This document shows positions 42,176 to 51,700 of a stretch of 64,000 nt of DNA, piece after piece (the first letter of the stretch is position 1; every line of letters starts with the position of its first letter). This DNA comes from Catenulispora pinisilvae (GTDB lineage Bacteria > Actinomycetota > Actinomycetes > Streptomycetales > Catenulisporaceae). Position numbers and translations under genes: made by a program. The notes under the pieces are model-generated. The model made no database searches and was not told where the DNA came from. It saw only the letters and a list, made by a program, of their open reading frames with translations. The DNA lies in NCBI RefSeq assembly GCF_015356865.1, contig NZ_JAAFZA010000017.1, positions 1 to 64,000 of the forward strand, given 5' to 3'.

Positions 42176-43519
42176 ATGGCGGACCCGTGCGTGGTGGGGC
42201 TCGACGTCGGGGGTTCGCATTCGCGTGCCGTGCTGGCCACCGTCGACGGGCGCACGCTGGGTACCGGGCGGGCCGGCGGCGGGAATCCGACCGTGTTGGG
42301 GGCCGGGGCCGCCATCGCGAACATCGTCGCGGCGTTGAAGGCCGCGCTGGGCCCGGTGCCCGGCGAGCGGGTCGGCGCGTGCGTGGTGGGGCTGGCCGGC
42401 GTCAGTACCCTGATGGCCGATCCGCGCGCGCCGCGGGTGCTGGAGCAGGCCTGGGCGGATGTCGGGCTGACCTGTCCGGTGCAGGTGCTCTCGGACGTGA
42501 CCGTCTCCTTCGCCGCCGGCACCCCCGCCCCGGACGGGACGCTGCTGGTCTCCGGCACCGGCGCCGTCGCCGCCCGCATGCACGACCGCCTGCCGGCCCG
42601 CTTCCGCGACGGCTACGGCTGGCTGCTGGGCGATGAGGGCTCCGGCTTCTGGATCGGACGCCAGGCCGCCCGGGCCGCGATCGCCGCCGCCGACGGCCGG
42701 GAGCCGATGGCCGAGTTGGCCAAGTCGGTGCTCGCGCACTTGCTGGACCACCCGGAGAACGGTGCCGAGAACGGTCCGGGGGCTGATCCGGGGACTGATC
42801 CGAAGGCCAAGCCGGACGCCGGTTCGCACCCCGGTTCAGACGCCGGTCCCGAAACGGCCCCGAGCCAAGCCGTGGAACCCGATGCCGACCCGCGCGCCGC
42901 TACCGCCTCCGGGCGCAGCGCCCCCGGCGGCACGTCTGGCAGCACGCCCGGCGCCGCACCCGACCGCGCGCCAAACCGGACGTCTGTCCCCACCGAAACC
43001 CAAATCACCCAAACCCCAACCGTCCAACACCCGTCAGCCCCCGTTCGCCCGGCCGCCACCGGCCGGCTCCCGGTCCCGGCCAGCATCGGCGAGGGCTTCA
43101 CGCTGCGCGGCCGCCGGCGCGCCGCCGAGCTGGTCCGGGCGGTGACGGCGCAGCCGACGGTGGCGCTGTCCAGGCTCGCGCCGCTGGTGATGGCGGCGTA
43201 CGAGCTCGGCGACCCGGCGGCGGCGCGGATCGTCGCCGAGGCGGCGGAGGTGCTGGTGGAGAGCCTGGCCGGGGTCGGGCCGGTGGCCGGGGAGCCGGTG
43301 GTGCTGGGCGGTTCGGTGCTGGTCAGCCGCTCGCCGGTGTTCCAGGCGGTGACCTCGGCGATCGGCCGGCGCTGGCCGGACTCGCCGGTCGGGCTGGCCG
43401 CGGACGGCGCGGCCGGGGCGACCTGGCTGGCCGCGCGGCAGGTGCTGGGGGCCGCCGCGGCGGCCGCCGGACACGCGGCGTTCACCCGCGCCGACCATCA
43501 GTTCGCAGAATTCTCATAA
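42176..43519 (+). CDS. BadF/NAGK-type amino-sugar kinase with disordered insertion
   Basis: This 447-residue protein is an actin-fold kinase with canonical motifs: GLDVGGSHSRA (phosphate-1), VLSDVTVSFAAGTP, LLVSGTGAVAARM (phosphate-2) and GWLLGDEGSGFWIGRQA. It fits the GlcNAc/MurNAc kinase-like branch. An insertion of about 115 residues (about 188-302), rich in Gly, Pro, Ala, Asp and Thr, splits the fold after HLLDHPENG. Its DNA shows 12-base repeats (gggctgatccgg, ggactgatccga). The insertion is probably a flexible loop from repeat expansion. GGAGGTGG precedes the ATG. It lies just upstream of two GH25 muramidase genes and would phosphorylate sugars from their products (inference). Confidence 0.86.
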   Translation: MADPCVVGLDVGGSHSRAVLATVDGRTLGTGRAGGGNPTVLGAGAAIANIVAALKAALGPVPGERVGACVVGLAGVSTLMADPRAPRVLEQAWADVGLTCPVQVLSDVTVSFAAGTPAPDGTLLVSGTGAVAARMHDRLPARFRDGYGWLLGDEGSGFWIGRQAARAAIAAADGREPMAELAKSVLAHLLDHPENGAENGPGADPGTDPKAKPDAGSHPGSDAGPETAPSQAVEPDADPRAATASGRSAPGGTSGSTPGAAPDRAPNRTSVPTETQITQTPTVQHPSAPVRPAATGRLPVPASIGEGFTLRGRRRAAELVRAVTAQPTVALSRLAPLVMAAYELGDPAAARIVAEAAEVLVESLAGVGPVAGEPVVLGGSVLVSRSPVFQAVTSAIGRRWPDSPVGLAADGAAGATWLAARQVLGAAAAAAGHAAFTRADHQFAEFS

Positions 43520-43526
43520 ACAGTCG

Positions 43527-43697
43527 TTGACTGTTGTTGTTTTCCCGCTACATTGGCTGATGCCGAGCGGCGGCGAACACCGTTGCGAAACAGCACCCTG
43601 ACGCCGCACCGGCACCCCGGAGGGGGGCGTCTTCGGGCGTCCACGTCCCCGTCCACGTCGTGGTTCCACCATCAGGTCTCACCCACAGGAGAGCTCA
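43527..43697 (+). promoter_or_regulatory. Promoter and long, possibly structured leader of the muramidase genes
   Basis: TTGACT (43527-43532), 16 bases, TACATT (43549-43554) is a strong promoter for this genome. It leaves a leader of about 135 bases before the ATG at 43698 (AGGAGAGCTCA). The leader contains GACGCC near 43600 and two GGCGTC copies near 43626-43640 that could pair alternatively. Actinobacterial cell-wall hydrolase genes often have c-di-AMP riboswitch leaders, but I could not find the conserved motif set here. Confidence 0.45.
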
Positions 43698-44453
43698 ATG
43701 GTCAAGATCTCGTCGTCCGGCCCGCGGCACAGCACCCCCCGCAAGCGGCGCACCGCCCTGGCCGCGCTCGCGGTCGGCACCCTGGCCGGCGCCGCCGCGC
43801 TGGTGCCGGGCATGGCGCAGGCGGCCGGCAACCCCCATGGCGACGACGTGTCGTCGCACCAGGGCAACGTGGACTGGGCGGCCACCAAGTCCGCCGGCGC
43901 GCAGTTCTCGTACTCGAAGGCCACCGAGGGCACGTACTACACCAACCCGTACTTCGCCCAGCAGTACAACGGCGCCTACAACGCCGGCCTGATCCGGGGC
44001 GCGTACACCTTCGCGATCCCGAACGGCTCCACCGGCGCCGCGCAGGCCGACTACTTCGTCGCGCACGGCGGCGGCTGGTCCAAGGACGGCAAGACCCTGC
44101 CGGGCGCGCTGGACATCGAGTACAACCCCTACGGCGCCGAGTGCTACGGCCTGACCCAGGGCTCGATGGTCAACTGGGTGTCCTCGTTCGTCAACGAGTA
44201 CCACGCCAAGACCAGCCGCTGGGCGGTCATCTACACCACCACCGACTGGTGGAAGACCTGCACCGGCAACTCCGGCGCGTTCGCCAACAACGACCCGCTG
44301 TGGATCGCCAACTACAACGGCTCGGCGGGCACGCTGCCGGCCGGCTGGGGCTTCTACACCATCTGGCAGTACGCCGACTCCGGCTCCATGGCCGGGGACC
44401 AGGACGTCTTCAACGGCGACTACAGCCGCGTCCAAGCACTGGCCAACGGCTAA
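43698..44453 (+). CDS. Secreted GH25 muramidase (lysozyme)
   Basis: This 251-residue protein has a signal peptide (twin basic PRKRRTALAALAVGTLAG, cleavage after AQAA near 43). A single GH25 domain follows. Its acidic residues are visible: Asp49/Asp50 in GDDVSSHQGNVDW, and Asp139 and Glu141 in GALDIEYNPYG. The C-terminal WQYADSG is typical. It would hydrolyse the MurNAc-GlcNAc beta-1,4 bond outside the cell. The next gene, 13 bases on, is a close paralogue. Confidence 0.94.
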   Translation: MVKISSSGPRHSTPRKRRTALAALAVGTLAGAAALVPGMAQAAGNPHGDDVSSHQGNVDWAATKSAGAQFSYSKATEGTYYTNPYFAQQYNGAYNAGLIRGAYTFAIPNGSTGAAQADYFVAHGGGWSKDGKTLPGALDIEYNPYGAECYGLTQGSMVNWVSSFVNEYHAKTSRWAVIYTTTDWWKTCTGNSGAFANNDPLWIANYNGSAGTLPAGWGFYTIWQYADSGSMAGDQDVFNGDYSRVQALANG

Positions 44454-44466
44454 GCAGGAGCCGACG

Positions 44467-45441
44467 ATGTCCGCATCCACCCACGGAACCCGCCGCGCGG
44501 CCCTGCTGGCCCTGGCGGTCGCCACGGCCGGCGCGCTGCTGCTGCCGGCCACCGCCGGCAGTGCCTCGGCCAGCGGCACCACCAAGCCGAGCGCCGCCCC
44601 GGCCGCCGTCCCGGCCCCGCACGCCAACCCGCACCCGGGCTACGCGCGCACCGTCACCGGTCAGCTGGTCAAGGTCGACACCACCCGGCACGACACGCCG
44701 GTGCACCCGACGGTGGCGACCCACCCCCAGCTCGACTACCTGGGTTCCACTATCAAGGCCCACGAACCGGCCGCACAGCCCGCCGTACGGCCGGCGCCCC
44801 TGGCCTCGGTGCCGCAACTCCCGGGCATCGACGTCAGCGCGTACCAGGGCAACCTGGACTGGGCCAGTATCGCGCCCAACATCGACTTCTCCTACACGAA
44901 GGCGACCGAGGGCACGTATTACACGAACCCGGACTTCTACAACCAGTACGTCGGCCCCTACGACCAGGGGCTGATCCGGGGTTCGTACCACTTCGCCAAC
45001 CCCAGCGACTCCGGCGGCGCCGCCCAGGCGGACTACTTCGTCAACAACGGCGGCGGCTGGTCTTCCGACGGTCTCACCCTGCCCGGGATGCTCGACATCG
45101 AGTACAACCCCTACGGCTCGGAGTGCTATGGCCTCAGCGGAAGCCAGATGAGCAGCTGGATCTGGGACTTCGTGAACGAGTACGCGGCGCGCACGGGCGT
45201 CTACCCGGTGATCTACTCGACCACCGACTGGTGGAACACCTGCACCAGCCAGGACACGAACTTCGCGAACTACGACCCGCTGTTCATCGCGAACTACGTG
45301 GCTTCCGGCGGCGGCACGCTGCCCCCGGGCTGGGGTTTCTACACCTTCTGGCAGTACGCGGACTCCGGTTCGGAGCCCGGCGACCAGGACGTGTTCAACG
45401 GTCCGTACAGCCAGCTACAGGTCCTGGCCAAGAACGGCTGA
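44467..45441 (+). CDS. Secreted GH25 muramidase with N-terminal extension
   Basis: This 324-residue paralogue of the preceding enzyme has a signal peptide (about 1-36), then an extension of about 80 residues (ending in VPQLPG) before the GH25 domain. The domain begins GIDVSAYQGNLDW and carries Asp210 and Glu212 in GMLDIEYNPYG. The two catalytic domains are highly similar (KATEGTYYTNP, QADYFV, LDIEYNPYG shared), indicating tandem duplication. The extension may be a propeptide or wall-binding segment. AGGAG lies before the ATG. Confidence 0.94.
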   Translation: MSASTHGTRRAALLALAVATAGALLLPATAGSASASGTTKPSAAPAAVPAPHANPHPGYARTVTGQLVKVDTTRHDTPVHPTVATHPQLDYLGSTIKAHEPAAQPAVRPAPLASVPQLPGIDVSAYQGNLDWASIAPNIDFSYTKATEGTYYTNPDFYNQYVGPYDQGLIRGSYHFANPSDSGGAAQADYFVNNGGGWSSDGLTLPGMLDIEYNPYGSECYGLSGSQMSSWIWDFVNEYAARTGVYPVIYSTTDWWNTCTSQDTNFANYDPLFIANYVASGGGTLPPGWGFYTFWQYADSGSEPGDQDVFNGPYSQLQVLAKNG

Positions 45442-45467
45442 GGGTCCGCGGTATCGGCTGAAACAGC

Positions 45468-45501
45468 GAGTCCCCGTCTCCGCTCCTGGAGGCGGGGACT
45501 C
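45468..45501 (+). terminator. 13-bp hairpin after the GH25 pair
   Basis: GAGTCCCCGTCTC (45468-45480) pairs with GAGGCGGGGACTC (45489-45501) with one G-T wobble and an 8-base loop. It ends the muramidase operon. Confidence 0.8.
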
Positions 45502-45604
45502 CGTGCGTGTCTCGGTGCGTGTCCGCGTCGGTGGCGGGCCGGTTCGGCGCCCCGTTCCCGATCGCTAGTCTGTTCTCTTCTGCGAGCACGATCAGGGGAG
45601 AGAG

Positions 45605-46492
45605 ATGAGCGGGGTTCAGCTGTCGGGCGCTGAAGCCATGGAGTTGTTACAGCGGGGCGAGGACGCCGCCGAGGCCCAGGACTGGCCGGTAGTCGCGGCC
45701 TGCTACGAGCAGTTCCTGACCGCCTTCCCGGACACCCCGATCAGCGCCGAGCTCTGGTTCGACGCGGCGCTGGCGCACAAGCTGCTGCGGAACTGGCCGA
45801 AGGCCTACGAGTTGGGCCGGCAGGCGGCGCTGCGGGCCGGCGAGGCGGAGGGCAACGCCGCGTGGTGGAACCTGGGGATCGCCGCGACGATGGTCGGCGA
45901 CTGGGGCACGGCGCGCGAGGCGTGGACCAAGTACGGCGTGCCGCTCACCCCGGGCGAGGGTGAGATCGAGGACGGATTCGGCTCGGCGCTGGTGCGGCTG
46001 GACCCGGACGGCGCCGCGGAGGTGGTGTGGGTGCGGCGTATCTGCCCTACGCGGGCCCGCATACTGTCCGTGCCTTACGGCGAGCGCCGCTTCGGCGAGA
46101 TCGTCGTGCACGACGGGGCCGCCACCGGCGAGCGCCGGGTCGGCGACCACACGTTCCCGGTCTTCGACGAGCTGGCGTTGTGGCTGCCGTCCCCGACGCC
46201 GACATGGCGCGCACAGGTGACCGCCCCGGCACCGGAGGACATGACGGCGCTGGCCGACGCCTTCGACGAACAGGGGCTGGCGATGGAGCCGGTGGACAGC
46301 GTGACGTTCCACTGCACGTGTTGCAGCCGCGGCTCGCTGGAGACGGCCACCACGGTCCTCGCGGGCGCGCGGGACGTGTTGCTGGCGGCGCCGGACGAGC
46401 AGACGGCGATCGGGATCCTCACGGCGTGGGCGGTGGCCGGCGCGGGGCGCGCTTGGCACGCGATTCACGCCAAGGCGGGGGCGGATCGGTGA
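45605..46492 (+). CDS. TPR-containing hypothetical protein
   Basis: This 295-residue cytoplasmic protein has two or three TPR-like helical pairs in its first 110 residues (AMELLQRGEDAAEAQDWPVVAACYEQFL and AAWWNLGIAATMVGDWGTAREAW). A beta-rich region with RRICPTRARILSVPYGERRFGEIVVHDG follows, then a CTCCSRG cysteine motif near residue 240. The second half resembles actinobacterial proteins of unknown function. A -10-like TAGTCT (45566-45571) and GGGGAGAGAG precede the ATG. Confidence 0.8.
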   Translation: MSGVQLSGAEAMELLQRGEDAAEAQDWPVVAACYEQFLTAFPDTPISAELWFDAALAHKLLRNWPKAYELGRQAALRAGEAEGNAAWWNLGIAATMVGDWGTAREAWTKYGVPLTPGEGEIEDGFGSALVRLDPDGAAEVVWVRRICPTRARILSVPYGERRFGEIVVHDGAATGERRVGDHTFPVFDELALWLPSPTPTWRAQVTAPAPEDMTALADAFDEQGLAMEPVDSVTFHCTCCSRGSLETATTVLAGARDVLLAAPDEQTAIGILTAWAVAGAGRAWHAIHAKAGADR

Positions 46493-46840
46493 CGCGGAAG
46501 CGGACCGACAATGCGAGGTAATCCTCAAGCTTTGATATGAGGATCGGCGTCCACGCATCCACGCGTCTACAGCGGAATTCGTATTTTGACTACGCAGTCT
46601 TCTCCGCGCGGACACGACAGCCGGCACGGCATATCGGGCAAGCGGTCGCAGGCCGCCCACACCGGCGCGTTAAGGTGTCGAATCTACGTCTTTTGTCACC
46701 CTGTACCCGCCTTCCCGCCCCAGGTCAGGGTGGGATAAGCTCCAGCGCTGTCCATGAGCGAAGCTATGCCGCTGACATCCCAGACACAACCTAAGTGATC
46801 CGGTCGCGAGGGCTCGGGGCCGGCACAGAGAAGAGCCAGC
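46493..46840. other. 348-base gap, no supported gene
   Basis: The A+T content is higher than in the surroundings. It contains a weak hairpin ATCCTCA/TGAGGAT (46521-46544) that may end the TPR gene, and a hairpin CACCCTG/CAGGGTG (46697-46732) in the probable leader of the surface protein gene. An 85-codon frame (46537-46794) has no recognisable motif or ribosome site and was not accepted. Confidence 0.5.
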
Positions 46841-47794
46841 ATGACCACCAGCCGAATAGGCCGCGGAGCGCTCGTCACGCTCGGCGCGGCAGCGTCGATG
46901 GCTTGGGCCGCGGGTGCCGCGAACGCCTGCGACAACACCCCGCACCAGCCGTCGAACCCGAAGCCGCCGGCTCCCACGAACCACAAGCCCGACCACCTGT
47001 GCAAGGTCAGCGATGACGACGTGCAGTACGCGGTGTCCGACCAGGCCGGCAACGCCGTCGGCGGCTGGCACTCGACCAAGGGGTTCTACCGGACCCCGGA
47101 CGAGCCGACCTACGGTTATGTGGTGCAGCTCAACCCGGGCCGGGTCGCCGAGGGCTGCACCGGCAGCGTCCCGATCTCGCTGGCCTCGTACGACACCGAC
47201 GCCGAAAATTGGGAGGACACGGGCCTCCAGACGTTCGTGGACTTCGCGACCACGACCCTGAGCACGGCGTCGAAGACCTCGACCACCGCGCACCTCACGG
47301 TGAAGCTGCCCGGCGCCGCCGGCGGTAAGTGCTACGGCCAGATCGACCTGTACCCCGGCAGTGACAAGTACGACGGTCACGACAAGCAGCACGCGCTGCC
47401 GGACCACTCGCACGACGTCTGGACGCCGCCCACCCCGTTCACCGCCTGGAACGGCTCGGACACCGCCGGCACCTGCGGGCCGTCGACTGGCGGCAGCAGC
47501 ACTCCGCCGCCGACGACTGGCACCACCACGACGCCCCCGACCACGCCGCCGACCACGCACCCGTCGACGCTGGTCTCCACGGCCCCGCCGGCCGCGCCGA
47601 AGCCGAGCAGCAGCACCGGGACCAGCACGCCGTCCACCCCGGCGACGACCACCAGCCCCGGCACCCCGACCCTGGCCCACACCGGCGCCAACGTCGGCGA
47701 GGTCAGCCTGGTCGCGCTGGCGTTCTTCGGCGCTGGCGGCACGGCGATGTTCGCCTCCCGCAAGGCCAAGCTCGCCGGCGCGCGCAAGCACTGA
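46841..47794 (+). CDS. Predicted sortase-anchored surface protein (LAHTG)
   Basis: This 317-residue protein has a signal peptide (GALVTLGAAASMAWAAGAANA, cleavage near 28) and a globular region with four or more cysteines (ACDNTP, HLCKV, EGCTG, GKCYG, GTCGP). A Thr/Pro-rich stalk (about 212-272) follows, then LAHTG (278-282), a hydrophobic helix and a basic tail KAKLAGARKH. LAxTG is the class E sortase motif used in actinomycetes. It would be covalently attached to the cell wall. No sortase is encoded in the window. The ligand is unknown. Confidence 0.87.
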   Translation: MTTSRIGRGALVTLGAAASMAWAAGAANACDNTPHQPSNPKPPAPTNHKPDHLCKVSDDDVQYAVSDQAGNAVGGWHSTKGFYRTPDEPTYGYVVQLNPGRVAEGCTGSVPISLASYDTDAENWEDTGLQTFVDFATTTLSTASKTSTTAHLTVKLPGAAGGKCYGQIDLYPGSDKYDGHDKQHALPDHSHDVWTPPTPFTAWNGSDTAGTCGPSTGGSSTPPPTTGTTTTPPTTPPTTHPSTLVSTAPPAAPKPSSSTGTSTPSTPATTTSPGTPTLAHTGANVGEVSLVALAFFGAGGTAMFASRKAKLAGARKH

Positions 47795-47875
47795 GGCGGG
47801 CGACGCGGCGCAGCGGCACCGCCTCGCGTTCGCATCCGCATCAGAGCGCTGATGCGGTGCGATGGACGCTCTCCA

Positions 47876-47908
47876 GAACCGCCGACCGGCATCGCCGGTC
47901 GGCGGTTC
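47876..47908. terminator. Perfect 15-bp hairpin after the surface protein gene
   Basis: GAACCGCCGACCGGC (47876-47890) and GCCGGTCGGCGGTTC (47894-47908) pair completely with a 3-base loop and are followed by TCGTTTGTCT. A smaller hairpin CCGCATCA/TGATGCGG lies at 47836-47857. Confidence 0.85.
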
Positions 47909-47938
47909 TCGTTTGTCTCCATCGATAGTCTTCGGACC

Positions 47939-48676
47939 ATGGGGACAACGGATAACACAGGTGACACACCAGAAAAGCTGCTGGCGGACGGCACCGCGGC
48001 GCTGATGGCGGCCTCGTTCAGCCAGGGCGACTTCGACGACGCGCAGGCCAAGCTGGAGGCGGCCCGGGCGCGGGCCGCGGCCGACGGCGACCGCCGGAGC
48101 GAGGCCTTGGCGCTGGACAAGCTCGCGATGGTGCTGCACTACCGCGCGCTGGAGAACAACCGCGACACGTCCAACGCGGACGCCGAGGAGGCGCTGTTCC
48201 GGCAGGCGCTGGCGACCCAGCGGGAGATCGGCGACCAGGCCGGCGTCGCCGAATCGCTGTTCGGCATCGGGCTGGTGCATCAGGTGCTGCGCGGCGACTG
48301 GGCGACGGCGATGCCGTACTACCGCGAGGCGCTGGAGCTGGCGGATCAGCACGCCGACGCTTACGTGCGCTCGGAATGCTACCGACACCTGGGCTTCTAC
48401 TACTTCGCCGAGGAGCACGACGCGGACACCGCACTGAAGCATCTACACACCTCGCAGCGCCTGCGCGAGGAGTGGGGCGACCCGCGCTCGATCGCCAGCG
48501 GCACCCTGACGATCGGCCAGCTCCATCTGCTCGCCGGCCGGCACGCCGACGCGGCCCGGGACCTGCGGACGGCCCTGGAGCAGATGGAGCAGGCCGGCGT
48601 CGGCGGGCGGCGCGCCGAGGAGGGCACCGAGTGGCTGCGGCGGGCTGAGGCGGGGGAACCAGCACCAGAGATTTAG
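47939..48676 (+). CDS. Tetratricopeptide-repeat protein
   Basis: This 245-residue soluble protein is made largely of TPR-like helical pairs (DFDDAQAKLEAARARAAADGD, AEEALFRQALATQREIGD, ATAMPYYREALELADQHAD, ALKHLHTSQRLREEWGD, AARDLRTALEQMEQAG). It resembles the tail of AfsR-type regulators but has no DNA-binding or ATPase part. The ATG at 47939 lies 7 bases after TAGTCT (47926-47931), implying a leaderless message. An upstream in-frame ATG at 47852 would read through the terminator. The following gene is an AfsR-like regulator in the same direction, a possible partner. Confidence 0.82.
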   Translation: MGTTDNTGDTPEKLLADGTAALMAASFSQGDFDDAQAKLEAARARAAADGDRRSEALALDKLAMVLHYRALENNRDTSNADAEEALFRQALATQREIGDQAGVAESLFGIGLVHQVLRGDWATAMPYYREALELADQHADAYVRSECYRHLGFYYFAEEHDADTALKHLHTSQRLREEWGDPRSIASGTLTIGQLHLLAGRHADAARDLRTALEQMEQAGVGGRRAEEGTEWLRRAEAGEPAPEI

Positions 48677-48784
48677 AGCACACGCTCCAACTCCCGACCA
48701 GGCCGGGCCGACTACAACCATCAACACCCGCGACAAGTCGTAGTGTGATGGAGGCACACGAAGTGGGCCAGGGTGGAGGCTGCG

Positions 48785-51700
48785 ATGTGGTTCGGGGTGT
48801 TGGGACCGACGATCGTCGTCGACGAGGACGGTGCGAAAGTGCCGCTCGGGCCCGGGATACCGCGCGCTGTGCTGGCGATGCTGCTGGCCCGGGCGAATCG
48901 GACGGTGCCCGCCGATCGGCTGGCGGCCGCGGTGTGGGGCGAGAAGCCGCCGCCGTCCGCCGAGGCGTCGCTGCGCAACCATGTGGCGCGGCTGCGGCGG
49001 CAGTTGGGCGCGGCGGCCGGTGAGCGGATTCAGACCGCGAATCCGGGCTACCGCATCGAGGTGCGCGACGGGGAGTTGGACGAGCAGGACTTCGCCGACC
49101 GCACCCGGCGCGGGCATCAGGCGCTGGCCGACCGGGACTGGGCGACGGCGGCGGCCGAACTGGGCGGCGCGCTGGCCCTGTGGCGCGGCGAGCCCTACGC
49201 CGACCTGACCGCCGAGGCCGGGAACGAGGCGCACGTCCAGCAGCTCCAGGAGTCACAGATGCTGGCCTGGCAGGCCCGGATCGACGCCGACCTGCAGTTG
49301 GGCCGGCACCGGGAAGTGGTGCCGGAGCTGGTCGCCCTGGCGGCCCGGAATCCGGTGCGCGAGGCCCTGCACAGCCAGCTGATGCTCGCCCTCTACCGGT
49401 CCGGCCGCCAGGCCGAGGCGCAGGAGGTCTTCCACGCGCTGCGGCGGACGCTGTCCGACGAGCTGGCCGTGCAGCCATCTGCCGGGATCAGTGGGCTGCA
49501 TCGCCGGATCATCGCCAACGACCCCGATCTTGAGCCGACTGCCCCGCCGGTGCCCGCCCCGGCCCTGTCGGCGCCCGCCGGGGCTGTCGCCGCCCCCTCC
49601 GCCTCCTCCCCCACCAACGTCAACGCCAACGCCGCAGCGGCATCCGGCGTCCCGCCGGCAGCGGTCCCAGACGGTTTCCGGTTCCAGCTGCCCGCCGACA
49701 CCAGGGTCTTCACCGGCCGGGACACAGAGCTGCGAGCCCTGTTCGCCGCGGCCGACAGCGGCGACGGCACCGTGGTGATCACCGCCCTGGACGGCATGGG
49801 AGGCGTGGGGAAGTCCACGCTCGCCATGCACGCCGCGCATCTGCTCAGCCCCCGCTTTCCGGACGGGCAGCTGTTCGTCGACCTGCGCGGCAACACCGCC
49901 GGTCTGGAACCGCTGAACCCCATGGACGCCTTGCACCACCTGCTGACCTCTCTGGGGGTGCCGGCCCAGGCCGTACCGGCCGATCCGGCCTCCCGGGCCG
50001 CGTTCTACCGGGCCCGGCTGGCCGGTACCAAGACGCTGATCGTCCTGGACAACGCCGCCGGCACCGCCCAGGTGCGGCCGCTGCTGCCGGGCTCGGCCGA
50101 CTGCCTGGTCCTGGTCACCAGCCGCAAGCGGCTCAGCGGGCTGGAGGACGCGCACCTGCTGACGGTGGACGTGCTGCCCGAGGCCGAGGCGCTGGTCCTG
50201 TTGCAGCGGCTGGTCGGCGCCGAGCGGGTGTCGGCGGCCGATCCGGCCGTGGCCGAGCTGATCGCGCTGTGCGGGCGGCTGCCGCTGGCGATCCGGATGG
50301 TCGCCGCCCGGCTGCGGGTCTCGCGGCGGCGGACCGTGGCGGACCTGGTGGCCGCGCTGCGGGACGAGGCCGGCCGGCTGGACCGGCTGCACGACGACGA
50401 CCGCGACCTGACCTCGCTGTTCGAATCCTCCTACAGCTGGCTGCCGGACCCCGAACAGCGCCTGTTCCGGCGGCTCGGCCTGATACCCGGCACCGAGGTG
50501 GACGCCCCGGCCGCCGCGGCGCTGCTGGGCGCCGAGGTGCGCGAGGCCGAGCGGGTCCTGGAATCGCTCGTGGATCACAGCCTGCTGATCGAGCACTCGC
50601 CGAACCGGTACCAGATGCACGATCTCGTGCGGGTCTTCGCCCGGACCGTCAGCGAGCGGGAGCCGGGTGAGCAACGCCTGGCCGCGACCGACCGCCTCTT
50701 CGACTACTACCTGCGGGCCTCGGGTACCGCCGGTCTACTGCTCGCGCGCTATACCCGGACCTGGCTGCCGACACAGAGCAACAGCAGCGGCAGCGGCAGC
50801 GGCAGCGGCGGACCGTCCGGCCCACCGCCCGCCGCTGTGGCTCCGTACCAGGCGCCGCTGAACCGCGACGCCGCGCAAGCCTGGCTGAGTACCGAGCGCG
50901 CGAACCTGCTCGCCGCCGTCGAACAGGCCTCGGCCGCCCACCAACCGGAGCGCGTGATCGGGCTCGTGGCCGGGCTCGCTCCGTTGCTGGAGTCCGAAGG
51001 CAACTGGCGGGATGCCGGGCTGCTGCACGAGAAGGCTGTCCAAGCCGCTGAGGAGGCCGGCGATGCCCTCGCCGCGCGCGAGGCGCTGTTCCACCTCGGG
51101 TCCATCCGCCGGGTCCTGACCGATCTGGCCTCGGCCGCCGAGATCCACACCCGGATCCTGGCGCAGTGCCGAGCGGCCGGCGACCGGCTCGGCGAGGCCA
51201 ACGCCATCCACGAGCTCGGCTGCATCAAATTCAACCAGAGCGACTTCAAGGCCGCCGCGGAGCTCTTCGAAACGGCGCTGGGCCACTACCGGGACCTCGA
51301 CGACGCCCGCGGCCGCGCCTACACGCTGCTCTCGCTGGGCCGCACCCGCCACGGTACGGGCGACTTCGCCGGAGCCACGGAACTGATGCGGTCGGCCCTG
51401 GCCGAGTTCGAGGCCCTGGGCGACACCAAGAACCGCGGCGTCGCCCTGGCGATCCTCAGCCACACCCACCGCGAAATCGGCGACTACCCGGCCGCGATGG
51501 CGTCCGCCCACGAAGCCCTGGAGATCTTCCAGTCGCTGGGCCAACGGGGGAACGCGGCCAACGTGGCGGTCCAACTCTGCCGGATCCGCTACGCCCTCGG
51601 CGAATACCAGGCCGCCCTCGAACTCGCCGAAAGCGCGCTCGCCTTCTTCCGCGAAGTACGCGTCCCCCTGGGCATCGCCCTCGGCCTGTGGGACACCGGC

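Noticed and set aside
43555-43697. c-di-AMP (ydaO-type) riboswitch before the muramidases
   Set aside because: A GCTGA and GC-rich hairpins are present, but the ordered conserved blocks of that riboswitch could not be found. Only a generic structured leader was reported.
46537-46794. 85-codon small gene before the LAHTG protein
   Set aside because: No ribosome-binding site, no motif, and the codon composition is unlike its neighbours.
46670-48442. 590-codon minus-strand frame over the surface-protein and TPR genes
   Set aside because: Low-complexity Arg/Gly translation with no motif. The plus strand has clear signal, LAHTG and TPR features and terminators.
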